From Alcaligenes sp. SORT26 (GTDB lineage: Bacteria; Pseudomonadota; Gammaproteobacteria; Burkholderiales; Burkholderiaceae_B): DNA of 64,000 bases. The DNA lies in the NCBI RefSeq assembly GCF_017377875.1, contig NZ_CP070975.1, positions 186,001-250,000 on the forward strand, given 5' to 3'. A program made the position numbers and the translations under genes. The notes beneath the pieces were generated by a model, which did not search any database, had not been told where the DNA came from, and saw nothing but the letters and a program-made list of their open reading frames with translations. Shown here piece after piece: positions 47,408-57,260 of this stretch (its first letter is position 1; each line of letters begins with the position of its first letter).

Positions 47408-48763
47408 TCAGGCGAAGGTATCAACAAGCGCGTTGGGGGCCAGCGGGCGGGTCACGCTGCTGTTCACCAGGGGGCTGTTGTCCTCGGCAGCGGCCAGACC
47501 GTTCAGGCTGAAGGCGGGTTGATCACCCTGATTGCCTTTGGCGGCCAGTTGATCGTGGAAGGCCTGATGCGACGCGTTCTGGTCGCCCACATCGGCCTGC
47601 CCCAGGGTCAAGCCGTTTTCAGCAAACTGCTGTTGCAGTTGCTGCAAGGATTGTTCCAATGCCTGGCGAACCTGAGCATGCGGCGAGGTAATCATGGCGT
47701 GGGCCATGCCATCCTGCATCTGCAAGGTAATGCGCAAGGGGCCTAACTCGGGTGGGTCCAGACGGATATCGGCACTTTGAATACCCCCTTGGGCTTGTTG
47801 GGCCAGGGTAATCATCTGGCGACCCATGGCGGCTCCCCAGTCTGGCGATTGCACGGGGGTGGCAACGGTCAGCGTCATCGGGCCGACGGGCAGGAGGGCT
47901 GGACTGGGCAGCGGAGCCGGGGCACCTGGGCTTGCAGTGAGCTGGGCCATCAAAGAGGCATCCAGAGCAGGCAGACTCAAGTTCACGCCAGCGCGGGCAT
48001 CTTCAGCCATCTGTCGGCCAAAAGCGGCCAGCGACGCGGCAGCTTCATCAGCCAGACGGGTCTGGGAGCTGCTCGCCTGAGTGGCAGCGGCTTGGGCCAT
48101 CACATTATTCATGGCCTGCGTTGCATTTGCGATGGGCTTGCGGCTTGGCGTCGAGACCAGTGGGTTACTGGCATCAACAATGGTTTTGGGCAGGGCCAGT
48201 TCAGCTTTCAGATCAATATCCGTGTCAGCTTCAACAGCCTTCAAGGGCCCAGTCTGTGGCTGGAGACGGGCGCTGACCAATTCCGAGCTCAAGGTCTGCG
48301 CTGCGGCGCCCTTGGTAAGCGGAAGCTGGCTATCGTCGCGGATGGCTTTAGGATCGGTCTTGCTGTTTTTGATGGCCTGCACTTGCGACAGAATCGACAA
48401 GGCCATGGCGGGCAAGCCGCTCTCTGCCTGGGCATCCAGGGTTTCGTCCAGATCGGTTTCAGCAGCGATCAACAGGGCAGGGTGCTGAGGCAAGGCGTCC
48501 AGACTAGCCTGTTCAGCCAGCTCGGCCACGGACTCTGCCTGCTTGGGGCTGTCTGTGGGGGCCTGAGCTTTGCTGCTGTCTGGCTTGGCCGTCGCTGTCT
48601 TGCTGGCGCCTTTGTTCTGCACCTGTTGCTGTTGTGTCTGCAAGTGCTGGGCAAAGCCTTCGTCTTTGGATGCTGGCGCAGCCGCAGGCCCGGCCGTCTG
48701 GGTGACAGGAGCCGAAGGGGCGGCGGGGGCCGCTGGTAAAACCGAAAGAATGGGCGAAGTCAT
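47408..48763 (-). CDS. fliK: Hook-length control protein FliK
   Basis: 451 residues. A long Ala/Gln/Pro-rich N-terminal ruler is followed by a folded C-terminal switch domain with IRLDPPELGPLRITLQMQDG and VRQALEQSLQQLQQQFAENG. It measures hook length and triggers FlhB to change substrate class. It is the last gene of fliE-K. A second FliK-like protein lies at 55126-56412. Confidence 0.93.
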   Translation of the reverse strand: MTSPILSVLPAAPAAPSAPVTQTAGPAAAPASKDEGFAQHLQTQQQQVQNKGASKTATAKPDSSKAQAPTDSPKQAESVAELAEQASLDALPQHPALLIAAETDLDETLDAQAESGLPAMALSILSQVQAIKNSKTDPKAIRDDSQLPLTKGAAAQTLSSELVSARLQPQTGPLKAVEADTDIDLKAELALPKTIVDASNPLVSTPSRKPIANATQAMNNVMAQAAATQASSSQTRLADEAAASLAAFGRQMAEDARAGVNLSLPALDASLMAQLTASPGAPAPLPSPALLPVGPMTLTVATPVQSPDWGAAMGRQMITLAQQAQGGIQSADIRLDPPELGPLRITLQMQDGMAHAMITSPHAQVRQALEQSLQQLQQQFAENGLTLGQADVGDQNASHQAFHDQLAAKGNQGDQPAFSLNGLAAAEDNSPLVNSSVTRPLAPNALVDTFA

Positions 48764-48775
48764 GGCGGCGCTTGT

Positions 48776-49225
48776 TTAATAGGCGGTCTGGCTACGGGTA
48801 AAGAGACGCGCAGCAATTTCATCGCTGCTGCGTTGTTCCCTTCTTTGCTGTTGGACTTGTTGGGTTTGGAGACGGCGGTCTATCAAGGTTTCGTAAGCCT
48901 TCAGACGTTGCTGATGGCCATACCAGACCTGGCGTCCCTGTTCCATTTGCTCTTCCAGCGATTGGATAACCGTATTTTGCTGGGAAATGGCCTGGTCCAA
49001 TGTCACGATAAAGCGGCGGAAATTGTGGTAGTTCGCCATGGTTACCCCGGTTTGGCCTACATCCAGCAGGCGCTGGGCGTAGTCCTGGCGATAGGTCTGC
49101 AGCATTTCCAACTGCGACTGGGCTGCATCACGTTGGGTGCGCAGCTCTTGCAGCTCACGGGCCGCGTCGTCTACCTGATTCTGGCTAAGGTCGACCAGCG
49201 TATGTAAAGAGGCGTTGGCTTTCAT
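48776..49225 (-). CDS. fliJ: Flagellar export chaperone/stalk protein FliJ
   Basis: 149 residues, almost entirely coiled coil, rich in Gln/Arg/Leu, with LQTYRQDYAQRLLDVGQTGV typical of FliJ. It sits in the centre of the FliI hexamer. Two nt after fliI. Confidence 0.93.
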   Translation of the reverse strand: MKANASLHTLVDLSQNQVDDAARELQELRTQRDAAQSQLEMLQTYRQDYAQRLLDVGQTGVTMANYHNFRRFIVTLDQAISQQNTVIQSLEEQMEQGRQVWYGHQQRLKAYETLIDRRLQTQQVQQQRREQRSSDEIAARLFTRSQTAY

Positions 49226-49227
49226 GG

Positions 49228-50670
49228 CTATTGCTCGCTATTAAGAACGGCGTTCAATTCATCGAAGGCGCGTGGCACGTCCACACGTTGCTGCATGCCT
49301 TGTCGCAGATAGGCTTCCAGCCAGGGGTAGCGATCAATGGCCAGGTCAATGGCGGGATCATTGCCACGGGTATAAGCCCCCACGGCAATCAGGTCGCGGT
49401 TGCGTTGATAGCTGGAGAGCAGGCCCTTGAAGCGGTGCACCAGCTTGATTTGCTCGGGGTCCACGATGCTGGGCATGACCCGCGAGATGGACGCCTCGAT
49501 ATCAATGGCGGGGTAGTGGCCGGTTTCCGCCAGACTGCGGGACAGCACAATGTGGCCGTCCAGAATGGCGCGGGCCGAGTCGGCAATCGGGTCTTGCTGG
49601 TCGTCACCTTCAGTCAGCACGGTGTAAAAGGCTGTGATGGAGCCGCAACGCCCTTGTGCATTGGGCTCGCCATTGCCTGCGCGTTCTACCAGCGCGGGTA
49701 GCTTGGCAAAGACGGAAGGCGGATAGCCTTTGGTGGCAGGCGGTTCGCCAATGGCCAGGGCAATTTCGCGCTGAGCCATGGCATAGCGGGTCAGCGAATC
49801 CATGATCAGCAGTACATTCTGGCCTTCGTCACGGAAGAACTCGGCCAGACGCGTGGCGTAGACTGCGCCTTGCAAGCGCAGCAGGGGCGAGACGTCGGCT
49901 GGAGCAGCGACCACTACCGAGCGCTTCAGGCCTTCTTCGCCCAGATTGTGCTCAATAAATTCTTTGACTTCCCGGCCCCGCTCGCCGATCAGGCCCACAA
50001 CAATAATGTCGGCCTGGGTGTAGCGGGCCATCATGCCAAGCAGCACACTCTTACCCACCCCGGAACCGGCAAACAAGCCCATGCGCTGGCCACGACCCAC
50101 TGTCAGCAGGCCGTTGATGGCGCGTACGCCTACGTCCAGCACCGTATTGATGGGGCTGCGTTTAAGCGGGTTGGGTGTGGTGTGGCTAAGCGAGACGCAG
50201 GAGTGGGCGTCGATAGGGCCCAGTCCGTCCAAAGGGTTGCCGCTGCCATCCACCACACGGCCCAACAGACCGGGGCCGACAGGAACATGGCGGGAACGAG
50301 CTTGGGCGGGCAGGCTGTCGGGCTGATCCGAATCTGGCAGGGGAACCGGAGGCTGCAATTGCGCCTCGACGGGAACCACGCGTGCGCCAGGGGGCAGGCC
50401 GGAAATTTCGCTGAGCGGCATCAGGTACAGGGACTTGCCTTCAAAGCCCACGACTTCGGCTTCAGCCCAGATATTTTGTGCGGCGGATAATTCGACTTTG
50501 CAGGCGGCCCCTACCGCCAGTTTCAAACCGGTTGCCTCCAGCACCAGGCCGGTAGCACGCACCACGCGGCCACTACGCAAAGTCGGCTCAATGGCCTGTA
50601 CCCGTTGTTGTGCAGACAGCATCTGGGCACGCCAGCGTTCGGGGGAGGAGGCCAGAAGGGGCGTCGCCAT
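49228..50670 (-). CDS. fliI: Flagellum-specific export ATPase FliI
   Basis: 480 residues, F1-beta-like. Walker [40 protein letters not shown] and Walker [21 protein letters not shown] are complete, and [20 protein letters not shown] follows. It energises unfolding and loading of export substrates. The ATG directly abuts the fliH stop. Confidence 0.97.
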   Translation of the reverse strand: MATPLLASSPERWRAQMLSAQQRVQAIEPTLRSGRVVRATGLVLEATGLKLAVGAACKVELSAAQNIWAEAEVVGFEGKSLYLMPLSEISGLPPGARVVPVEAQLQPPVPLPDSDQPDSLPAQARSRHVPVGPGLLGRVVDGSGNPLDGLGPIDAHSCVSLSHTTPNPLKRSPINTVLDVGVRAINGLLTVGRGQRMGLFAGSGVGKSVLLGMMARYTQADIIVVGLIGERGREVKEFIEHNLGEEGLKRSVVVAAPADVSPLLRLQGAVYATRLAEFFRDEGQNVLLIMDSLTRYAMAQREIALAIGEPPATKGYPPSVFAKLPALVERAGNGEPNAQGRCGSITAFYTVLTEGDDQQDPIADSARAILDGHIVLSRSLAETGHYPAIDIEASISRVMPSIVDPEQIKLVHRFKGLLSSYQRNRDLIAVGAYTRGNDPAIDLAIDRYPWLEAYLRQGMQQRVDVPRAFDELNAVLNSEQ

Positions 50671-51411
50671 TTATGGCTCCGAGGGGACCGGCAAGCCCAG
50701 GCTGGCCAGTGCGCGTTTCCAGCGGGTTGCAAAGGTGGCGTCAATATCGCCATAGCTGGAGCGCACGCGACATTCGCCGCGCTGTAGCTGGGTGTCTTCT
50801 TGTAAACGCCAGGCACGGGGTTCGCCTTGCTCGATCAGAAACTCACGCACCAGACTGATGTCATCGGGATGCAAAGTCAGTTCCAGGGCGCTGCTATCGC
50901 CCGGATCGCTGCGCAGTACCTCGGCCACCAGATCGCGAATGCGGCCAGGCTCCGATTTGATGGTGCTTTGCAATACATGCTCGGCAACGCGGGTGGCAAG
51001 CTGAATCAGGGATTGGCCCATTTCCTGGTCCATCAGTTCGATGGACTGGGCGCAGTTCTGGTTCAGTGCCACAAATTCTTTGATGTATTGGTCTATCTGT
51101 TCTTGCGCCTTGGCCATGCCAGCAGCCATTCCGGCTTCATAGCCTTGAGCATGTCCGCTTTCCTGGCCTGCGGCCAGACCGGAGGCGTGGCCTTGGTTGA
51201 AACCAGCCTGATAGCCCTGGCTATGGCCTTCTTCCTGGGCCTGAGTACGCTGATTGTCCAGCTCGCGCTGCAGCTCTTCGTCCGTAGGGGGAACGAATTC
51301 AGGCTCATCCGGCTCGCTAGGGACGACGGGATCATCCAGCCCCTGCATCTGCCAGCGGCTCCAGCTTTCCTGAAGCTCCGAGTAGGCCGAGGCTTTACGG
51401 TGGCCGGACAT
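50671..51411 (-). CDS. fliH: Flagellar export ATPase regulator FliH
   Basis: 246 residues. The acidic N-terminus has the conserved YSELQESWSRWQMQGLDD. A run of GxxxG/AxxxG repeats (about 63-100; GHSQGYQAGFNQGHASG) is typical of FliH helices, and the C-terminal domain resembles V-ATPase E subunits. It binds and restrains FliI and tethers it to FliN. A 91-nt non-coding gap separates it from fliG. Confidence 0.93.
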   Translation of the reverse strand: MSGHRKASAYSELQESWSRWQMQGLDDPVVPSEPDEPEFVPPTDEELQRELDNQRTQAQEEGHSQGYQAGFNQGHASGLAAGQESGHAQGYEAGMAAGMAKAQEQIDQYIKEFVALNQNCAQSIELMDQEMGQSLIQLATRVAEHVLQSTIKSEPGRIRDLVAEVLRSDPGDSSALELTLHPDDISLVREFLIEQGEPRAWRLQEDTQLQRGECRVRSSYGDIDATFATRWKRALASLGLPVPSEP

Positions 51412-51502
51412 TTACAGACTCCCGTACGGACGAAGGGGGCCCGACACCGGGCACCGCGTGCCAACGGCCTGGACGGGCGCGTGCTGTCCCCCGAAGGCCG
51501 TC

Positions 51503-52522
51503 TTAGACATACTCGTCCCCGCTCAAACCACCCAGCGTAATCTGACCGGCTTCGGCCAGACGGCGCGCCACTTGCACAATGGCTTTCTGTTCCTGCTCCA
51601 CCTTGGACATGCGGATGGGGCCTTGGGCGTCGATATCTTCGCGCAGCATTTCGGCGGCACGGTTGGACATATTGCGGAAGAACTTGTCGCGCAATTCTTC
51701 GGGCGCGCCTTTCAGGGCAATGGTCAGTGCAGAGGTCTCGATTTCCTTGAGCAGCAACTGAATCGCCAGGTCTTCCACATCGGCCAGGTTCTCGAACACG
51801 AACATCTCGTCCACGATGCGCTGGGTCAGGTCGGCATCCATGCCACGCAGGCTGGTCAGCACGGACTCTTCCAGGCTGGCGTTCATGTAGTTCAGCATTT
51901 CCGCTGCCGTACGTGGGCCACCCATCTTGCTGCGTTTGGCGCCCTGGCCCGATAGCATGCCGTTCAGTACTTCGGTCAGCTCGTTCAGGGCCGTGGGTTG
52001 CACACCACCAAACGTAGCAATACGCAGGACCACATCATCGCGCAAACGATCCGGAATGAATCCCAGAATGTCGGCAGCGCGGTCACGCTCCAGGTGCACC
52101 AGAATGGTGGCAATAATTTGCGGGTGTTCGTCGGCAATCAGCTCGGCCACGCTGGAAGCATCCAGCCAGTTCAGAGCATCAATACCACTGCTGGAGCCTT
52201 CGCTGTTTTCCAGCAAGTCTTCGATCAGACCAGCGGCGCGGTCCGAGCCCAGGGCCTTGTTCAGTACGGAGCGGATGTAGGCATTGGAGTCCAGCGCCAC
52301 GGCCATGAACTGGTCGGCTTCCTGACGAAAGCTCTCCAGAGCCTCGTCCATATCCGCGCGGGTCAGTTGTTTCAAGGCGGCCATCGCGGTACTGAGCTGC
52401 TGCACTTCGCGTGGCGAGAGGTGTCGAAACACCTCGGCGGCGGCATCTTCCCCCAAGGACATCATCAAAATCGCACTGCGTTCGATGGAATCGTCCGGTT
52501 TAGCCGTTTTCATTTTTTTCAT
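51503..52522 (-). CDS. fliG: Flagellar motor switch protein FliG
   Basis: 339 residues. Three armadillo-like domains carry SAILMMSLGEDAAAEVFRHL, LIADEHPQIIATILVHLERD and the stator-contacting C-terminal region with RIVDEMFVFENLADVEDLAI. The start lies inside fliF (23-nt overlap); ATG 52522 or ATG 52513 are both possible and neither has a ribosome site, fitting translational coupling. Confidence 0.96.
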   Translation of the reverse strand: MKKMKTAKPDDSIERSAILMMSLGEDAAAEVFRHLSPREVQQLSTAMAALKQLTRADMDEALESFRQEADQFMAVALDSNAYIRSVLNKALGSDRAAGLIEDLLENSEGSSSGIDALNWLDASSVAELIADEHPQIIATILVHLERDRAADILGFIPDRLRDDVVLRIATFGGVQPTALNELTEVLNGMLSGQGAKRSKMGGPRTAAEMLNYMNASLEESVLTSLRGMDADLTQRIVDEMFVFENLADVEDLAIQLLLKEIETSALTIALKGAPEELRDKFFRNMSNRAAEMLREDIDAQGPIRMSKVEQEQKAIVQVARRLAEAGQITLGGLSGDEYV

Positions 52523-54278
52523 CTTTGTTCAACCAGGAGCGCAGCACCATAGCCACTGCGCGTGGGTCATCGTGAGCCATCGAGCGGGCCGTGTTCAGAT
52601 TATCTTCGTAGCGGCTCATTTCGGCGGCGCGCTGTTCAGCAGCATGCTCACGTGCCGTTTCTTCTTTCTGGCGCTCGACGCGGGCATCGGCCACCGCCTT
52701 GGCCTGAATCAGGCCCTGGATGATGGGGTTGATGACGATGCGCCATGCCATGAACAGAATGAATGCAAAGACTAGATACTTGACCAGTTCCATGGCGAGC
52801 TCGCGGTACTCCGGATTTTTCCAGAAGGGGGTATCAATATCGCCTTGCTCGTTGAACTGACCGTTCACCACGCTCAGGCTATCGCCTCGTTCAGCCGAAT
52901 AACCGACGGCTTGCTTGACCAGATCGCTGATCTTGTCCAGCTCTTCCTGGTCCAGCGGCTGATTGTCCTTGTCGGTATTGCGGTAGTTCACCACCACGGC
53001 CACGGACAAGCGGTTTAGCTGTCCCATCGGGCCTTTCACATGGCTGATGGTGCGGTCCACTTCGTAGTTAACGGTGGAGTCATTACGTGCATTGCCGGTG
53101 TTTTGCAGCAAACGGGCTTGTTCGGCCAGAGAAACCAGCGACGGGTCATTGCTGGCTGCCGCTGTGGCGGCGTCGGCGGTTTGTGTCGCAGCATTCGTCG
53201 CTGGGTCACCGGCGGGTGTAGCAGGTGCCTGGGGCGGATTGGGTGCAGCAGGCGGATTGACCAGATTAGCCGTGGCATTGGCCGGGGCCTGATTGCTCAA
53301 AGCGCCGGGGACGCCTTGCGGTTGTTGCGGGTTGCGCTGCAAGGACGAACTGCTTTGCTGGCTGCGCACAGCGGCCTGACCAGGCTGCTGATTAGGTTTG
53401 TAGACTTCCGAGGTCTGTTCGCGGCGCGAAAAATCCACTTCGGCGGTCACTTGCGCCCGTACATTACCGGGACCCACCAAGGGGTTCAGCAAGGTCAGAA
53501 TGCGTTGTACGGCACGGTATTCAATGTCATTTACAAAATTGCGCTGCTGATTGTCAGCACCCATCTCGCCAGTGGGCGCGGTCAGCAAACGGCCATTCTG
53601 GTCAATGATGGACACCTTGTCCGCATGCAGATTGGGCACGCTGGACGAGATCAGCCAGCTAATGGCCGAGACCTGGCCTTCGCTTAAGTCGCGGCCTGGA
53701 TACAAGGACAGCACGACTGAAGCGGTAGGGGACTGGCGGTCACGTACAAACAAAGTTTCACGCGGCATGGCCAGGTGAACACGGGCTTCCTTGACGGAGT
53801 GGACCGCCTTGATGGAGTTGGCCAGTTCGCCTTCCAGTGCGCGTTGGTACGTAACTTGCTCGGTAAATTGGCTGGCGCCAAAGCGGCTTTGATCCAGCAG
53901 CTCGAAACCGGCATTGCCACTGCGCGGCAGGCCTTGCGAAGCCATTTGCATGCGCACATCGTGCACCCGATCCTGGGGAACCAGAATAGCGGTGCCGTTG
54001 CTGTTGAATTGGTAGGGCACGTTCATCTGGCCCAGGGCCGAGACAATCGCACCGCCATCGCGGTCGTCCAGATTGGAGAACAGAACCTGGTACGTAGGGC
54101 CACGGCTCCACAGCAAGAGGGCGACAATCAGAGCAATCAGTGCGGCACCCAGCCCGATCAACGCTACCTTGGGCAAGGCGCGTAGCGTGTCGTAGCCGGG
54201 AAGTTTATTCAGCAACTGTGCTGTCTGACTCATGGGCGAGGCAGAGGCAGGGTTCTGCATGGAATCAGGGGAGTTCAA
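52500..54278 (-). CDS. fliF: Flagellar MS-ring protein FliF
   Basis: 592 residues. Membrane helices at about 38-58 and near 500-520 bracket a large periplasmic region with YQVLFSNLDDRDGGAIVSAL and LEGELANSIKAVHSVKEARV. A Pro/Ala/Gln-rich disordered insert lies at about 300-370. The C-terminal tail LNKDEKNENG region binds FliG and overlaps the fliG start. Confidence 0.96.
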   Translation of the reverse strand: MNSPDSMQNPASASPMSQTAQLLNKLPGYDTLRALPKVALIGLGAALIALIVALLLWSRGPTYQVLFSNLDDRDGGAIVSALGQMNVPYQFNSNGTAILVPQDRVHDVRMQMASQGLPRSGNAGFELLDQSRFGASQFTEQVTYQRALEGELANSIKAVHSVKEARVHLAMPRETLFVRDRQSPTASVVLSLYPGRDLSEGQVSAISWLISSSVPNLHADKVSIIDQNGRLLTAPTGEMGADNQQRNFVNDIEYRAVQRILTLLNPLVGPGNVRAQVTAEVDFSRREQTSEVYKPNQQPGQAAVRSQQSSSSLQRNPQQPQGVPGALSNQAPANATANLVNPPAAPNPPQAPATPAGDPATNAATQTADAATAAASNDPSLVSLAEQARLLQNTGNARNDSTVNYEVDRTISHVKGPMGQLNRLSVAVVVNYRNTDKDNQPLDQEELDKISDLVKQAVGYSAERGDSLSVVNGQFNEQGDIDTPFWKNPEYRELAMELVKYLVFAFILFMAWRIVINPIIQGLIQAKAVADARVERQKEETAREHAAEQRAAEMSRYEDNLNTARSMAHDDPRAVAMVLRSWLNKDEKNENG

Positions 54279-54337
54279 ATCAGGACGTGCTCAGGCAGCA
54301 TTAAGGAAAGGGCGGTGGGCATGAATGGATCAGGCGC

Positions 54338-54673
54338 TTATACCGGCATACTGGCAATTTCTTGGTAGGCGGCCACTAAGCGGTTGCGTACCTGGACGGT
54401 GGCCTGAAAGCCAACGCTGGCTTTTTGCAGGTCAATCATCACGTCATTCAAGGCGATCCCGGGCTCGCCCATTTCAAAGGCCTGGGCCTGGGCATTGGCG
54501 GCATTTTGTGCCTGGGAAACCCGGTTCAGGGAGCGAGCCAGCTCGGCAGCAAAGCCACCAGGAGCGGCGCTGCTGGCCGAGGAGGACACAGAGCTGGATG
54601 CTCCGGCTGCCTGCGCAACTGCACGCATCTGGGCCAAAAGGTTTTCAATGCTTGAAAGATTGGAAATCGACAT
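54338..54673 (-). CDS. fliE: MS-ring-rod junction protein FliE
   Basis: 111 residues. The C-terminal half is diagnostic: [20 protein letters not shown] and [19 protein letters not shown]. The N-terminal half is Ala/Ser-rich. ATG 54673 begins the family sequence [16 protein letters not shown]. First gene of fliE-F-G-H-I-J-K; here fliE runs with fliF rather than opposite it as in E. coli. Confidence 0.95.
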   Translation of the reverse strand: MSISNLSSIENLLAQMRAVAQAAGASSSVSSSASSAAPGGFAAELARSLNRVSQAQNAANAQAQAFEMGEPGIALNDVMIDLQKASVGFQATVQVRNRLVAAYQEIASMPV

Positions 54674-54776
54674 GTTCGCTTGCCAGAAAGTCAGGGTGGG
54701 CCACACGCACAGGTGCGGGCAGCTTGCCGTGCTTAATGTAACGTTTAGAACGCGAGGCTAAGCAGGGTATCTAAGC

Positions 54777-54801
54777 CCAAAAACAGGGGCTTTTCAGCCC
54801 T
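54777..54801 (-). terminator. Terminator after the FlhB-like gene
   Basis: Minus strand: GGGCT-GAAA-AGCCC followed by CTG and five T. It lies 15 nt past the stop of the gene at 54816 and separates flaG-D-S-T transcription from the fliE operon. Confidence 0.75.
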
Positions 54802-54815
54802 TATGAATAGGAGGC

Positions 54816-55136
54816 TCAGGGTTTTGGGGCGTCGTGCAGGGCCTGCAAGGCTTGTGTAGCTTGGGGATGGCCTTGTTCCAGTGCGTAGAGCCAGGCCAGT
54901 AATTCCGCCACGGCTTGATAAAGCTGAGGGGGAATATGGCGGTCCAGATCCACCTGCATCAACAGGCCCACCAGTTCGGGGGACTCGTGTACGTACAGGC
55001 CGTGTTCGCGGGCGGTCTCGACAATTTTTTCAGCCAGCGTGCCATAGCCTTTGGCCACAACACGGGGGGCTCCATCCTTGGGGTCGTAGCGCAAAGCCAG
55101 AGCCTGTGGGCGATGGGTGGGGGAATCAAGACTCAT
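54816..55136 (-). CDS. FlhB C-terminal-domain protein (second export switch-like protein)
   Basis: 106 residues, equivalent only to the part of FlhB after the cleaved NPTH site. QALALRYDPKDGAPRVVAKG, GYGTLAEKIVETAREHGLYV and LYQAVAELLAWLYALEQG align with the FlhB C-terminus encoded at 18647. It has no membrane segments and no NPTH. Proteins of this type (FlhX/YlqH-like) can substitute for the FlhB C-terminal fragment in some bacteria (from memory). Start ATG 55136 lies inside the preceding FliK-like gene (11-nt overlap). Not a pseudogene: the conserved core is complete. Confidence 0.88.
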   Translation of the reverse strand: MSLDSPTHRPQALALRYDPKDGAPRVVAKGYGTLAEKIVETAREHGLYVHESPELVGLLMQVDLDRHIPPQLYQAVAELLAWLYALEQGHPQATQALQALHDAPKP

Positions 55137-56412
55137 CGGACGGGTCCTGCGGCAGGGTCGGATCGGCTTCAATCTGCAATTGGCTCAGAATCAGGCCCTG
55201 GTCTTGCAGGCGCTCACGCAGGGGCAGGCTGTTCTCGTCCAGATACGGTGCGGACTGATCGGCCTGAATGTGTACCAGCAATTGCTGATTCAAGAGGTTG
55301 AGCCGCAGTGTGATCGGACCCAGGGTGGGCAGATCCAGTTGCAGCGTGCTGGACCAGTGCTCGATTTCTTCTTCCGATTGAGCTTCGTGGCGCTGCACGC
55401 TCCAGCTCATGTCGGCGTCGGGCCAGGCCTGACCTTGCCATTGCAGGTTCTGGTGGGCTAGGGTGTCCAGTTGCTGACGTACCAGCATGCTGTTGGCCGG
55501 GTCCTGGGTACTGGCCTGGGTTTGAGTGTTATGGCTTGCGTTCGTTGTTGTTTCAGCGACGGGGCGGTTCAGGTTTTGCGGCTCTTGCTGCAATTCGCCG
55601 ACGCTGCGTTGCCCAAAGTGCAGATCACTAAGATGGGACTCGTAAAACAGCCCGCTGTGTTGCAAGGCCTGAGGCAGTGCCTGGGTGAAGTGCTGGGCCA
55701 ACGCCGCGGTGCTGCCTGTGGGCAGCGCGCTCTGCGCCGTCGCACCGGTTGCGGGTGCTCCTGCGCCAGGCATTCCTGTAGGTGCACCCGTGCCAGTGTT
55801 ACTGCCTGCTGCCGCCGAACTGGCAGAACCTGCGCTTGTTCCAGCCGGTGTTGTGCTGCCGGGCAAGGGCAGGCGTTGCTGGGCCAGGTTTGCAATGGTG
55901 CTGGCGGCATTTTGTGCCGTGCCGCTACGTCCACCCGCCTGCGTATCACCGCCGGGGCGTGTCGATTCATTGCCGTCCGCTTGCAGGTTGGGACGGCCGG
56001 GTAATAAAGCCTGTCGACCCTGTACAGCCGGAGCGCGATCAGGGAAGCGTTCCAGCAGGGCCAGAATCAGTTGGGCGGTGCGCCCCAGAGTTGTGGGTGC
56101 CGAGCTGGTGGTGGCTGTATTGGGACCACGGGTATTCAGGGCAGGGTCGTTTGATGTTTGACCGCTTTGTGTACGCAGATTTCGGCTATCGCGGCCCTGG
56201 GTATGGGCGCGGGCTTGATCGACGCTTTGGCGTTGATCTCGAGCCGTCTGGTTTTCAGCGCGCTCAGGGCGCTGACTGCCCGGTGTCTGGCTGATCGCGT
56301 CCGGGCGGGCACCCGTGGCAATATTGCTTTGCTGTCCTGTGCTGATACCCAGAACGGCATCAAGCCGCTGAATAAGCAGCGTCCCCAGCGGAGAGGGGCC
56401 GCCTATGCTCAT
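55126..56412 (-). CDS. Second FliK-like hook-length control protein
   Basis: 428 residues. A long Gln/Ala/Thr/Gly-rich low-complexity N-terminal part (about 1-270) is followed by a C-terminal FliK-type domain: LDLPTLGPITLRLNLLNQQL and RERLQDQGLILSQLQIE. It shares this layout with the fliK product at 47408 but not its sequence. It overlaps fliT by 4 nt (ATGA) and the FlhB-like gene by 11 nt, so the three are co-translated. A partner role for the FlhB-like protein is inferred from coupling. Confidence 0.82.
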   Translation of the reverse strand: MSIGGPSPLGTLLIQRLDAVLGISTGQQSNIATGARPDAISQTPGSQRPERAENQTARDQRQSVDQARAHTQGRDSRNLRTQSGQTSNDPALNTRGPNTATTSSAPTTLGRTAQLILALLERFPDRAPAVQGRQALLPGRPNLQADGNESTRPGGDTQAGGRSGTAQNAASTIANLAQQRLPLPGSTTPAGTSAGSASSAAAGSNTGTGAPTGMPGAGAPATGATAQSALPTGSTAALAQHFTQALPQALQHSGLFYESHLSDLHFGQRSVGELQQEPQNLNRPVAETTTNASHNTQTQASTQDPANSMLVRQQLDTLAHQNLQWQGQAWPDADMSWSVQRHEAQSEEEIEHWSSTLQLDLPTLGPITLRLNLLNQQLLVHIQADQSAPYLDENSLPLRERLQDQGLILSQLQIEADPTLPQDPSDES

Positions 56413-56744
56413 GGATGAACGCTAGGGCTGTAATACGCTTGCAATACGGTTTGCTGGCGTTTCATATTGCCCAGCAGTGCGCCCAGACGGCCCAGTTCGG
56501 GGGTGGCCAGATGACGGATCTGGGCATCATCTTCCAGAATTTGGGTCAGCAACTGACGGCGTGCCTGTTTTTCAGTCACCGACAGGTCTTCCATATTCTT
56601 GAGCTTTTCCACCGCGAGTTGATAGTGTTCGGATTGTTCAAACACATCCTCCCAGCGTGCCGTTTGGGCAAGCTCCAGCATGTGACGGGTAATGCTGGCG
56701 ATAATTTGATATTGATCGACGATCGGGTTAGAGGTATCGCTCAT
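56409..56744 (-). CDS. fliT: FliD export chaperone FliT
   Basis: 111 residues, helical, with the FliT-type start YQIIASITRHMLELAQTARW. In enterics it binds FliD and also restrains FlhDC. Located after fliD-fliS as expected; the stop overlaps the FliK-like gene. Confidence 0.88.
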   Translation of the reverse strand: MSDTSNPIVDQYQIIASITRHMLELAQTARWEDVFEQSEHYQLAVEKLKNMEDLSVTEKQARRQLLTQILEDDAQIRHLATPELGRLGALLGNMKRQQTVLQAYYSPSVHP

Positions 56745-56822
56745 GTTCGTACCAGGCGCTAAAGGCGCAAAGGAGGTTGGAGGTGCAGGTCAGGAACAGA
56801 ACCTGTCCCGCGAGCCCCGGAG

Positions 56823-57254
56823 TCAAGCTGGCTGCTTGGCACGTTGTGTATCAACATTGCTGCGCCAGGCATCGGCAATATCGGTCAACAAACGCTCGGC
56901 CAGCGTCAGTTTTTCCGCGTCATTGCGAAGGTTGGCCAGCATCAGGTTGTGCAGGATCAAGTCGTAGGTTGCGACCAGATTACGAGCCAGCTCTCCGCCC
57001 TTTTCGGTATCGACCGCCATTTTCAGGCCGCTATCGACAATATCAATAGCTTTCGATAAGGACTGCCCCCGCCCGGCAATATTGCCTTGTTCCATGTGCA
57101 AACGGGCTTGCAGCATGGCTGTGCGCGCACCGTTAAACAGCAGGGTAATCAGGTGTTCCGGGCTGGCGCTCAGGACTTCGGTTTCCAGACCTACTTGGGC
57201 GTAGGCACGGGCCGATTGCTGACCAAAGCGACGGGAAGGGGCAGGATAGCTCAT
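56823..57254 (-). CDS. fliS: Flagellin export chaperone FliS
   Basis: 143 residues. The family motif YAQVGLETEVLSASPEHLIT is followed by LLFNGARTAMLQARLHMEQG and the helical core with LVATYDLILHNLMLANLRND. It holds flagellin unpolymerised before export. Six nt after fliD. Confidence 0.96.
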   Translation of the reverse strand: MSYPAPSRRFGQQSARAYAQVGLETEVLSASPEHLITLLFNGARTAMLQARLHMEQGNIAGRGQSLSKAIDIVDSGLKMAVDTEKGGELARNLVATYDLILHNLMLANLRNDAEKLTLAERLLTDIADAWRSNVDTQRAKQPA

Positions 57255-57260
57255 AGGGGT

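Noticed and set aside
54816-55136. Short FlhB-like gene as a pseudogene remnant of flhB
   Set aside because: The C-domain is complete, starts properly, is translationally coupled and belongs to a known stand-alone family.
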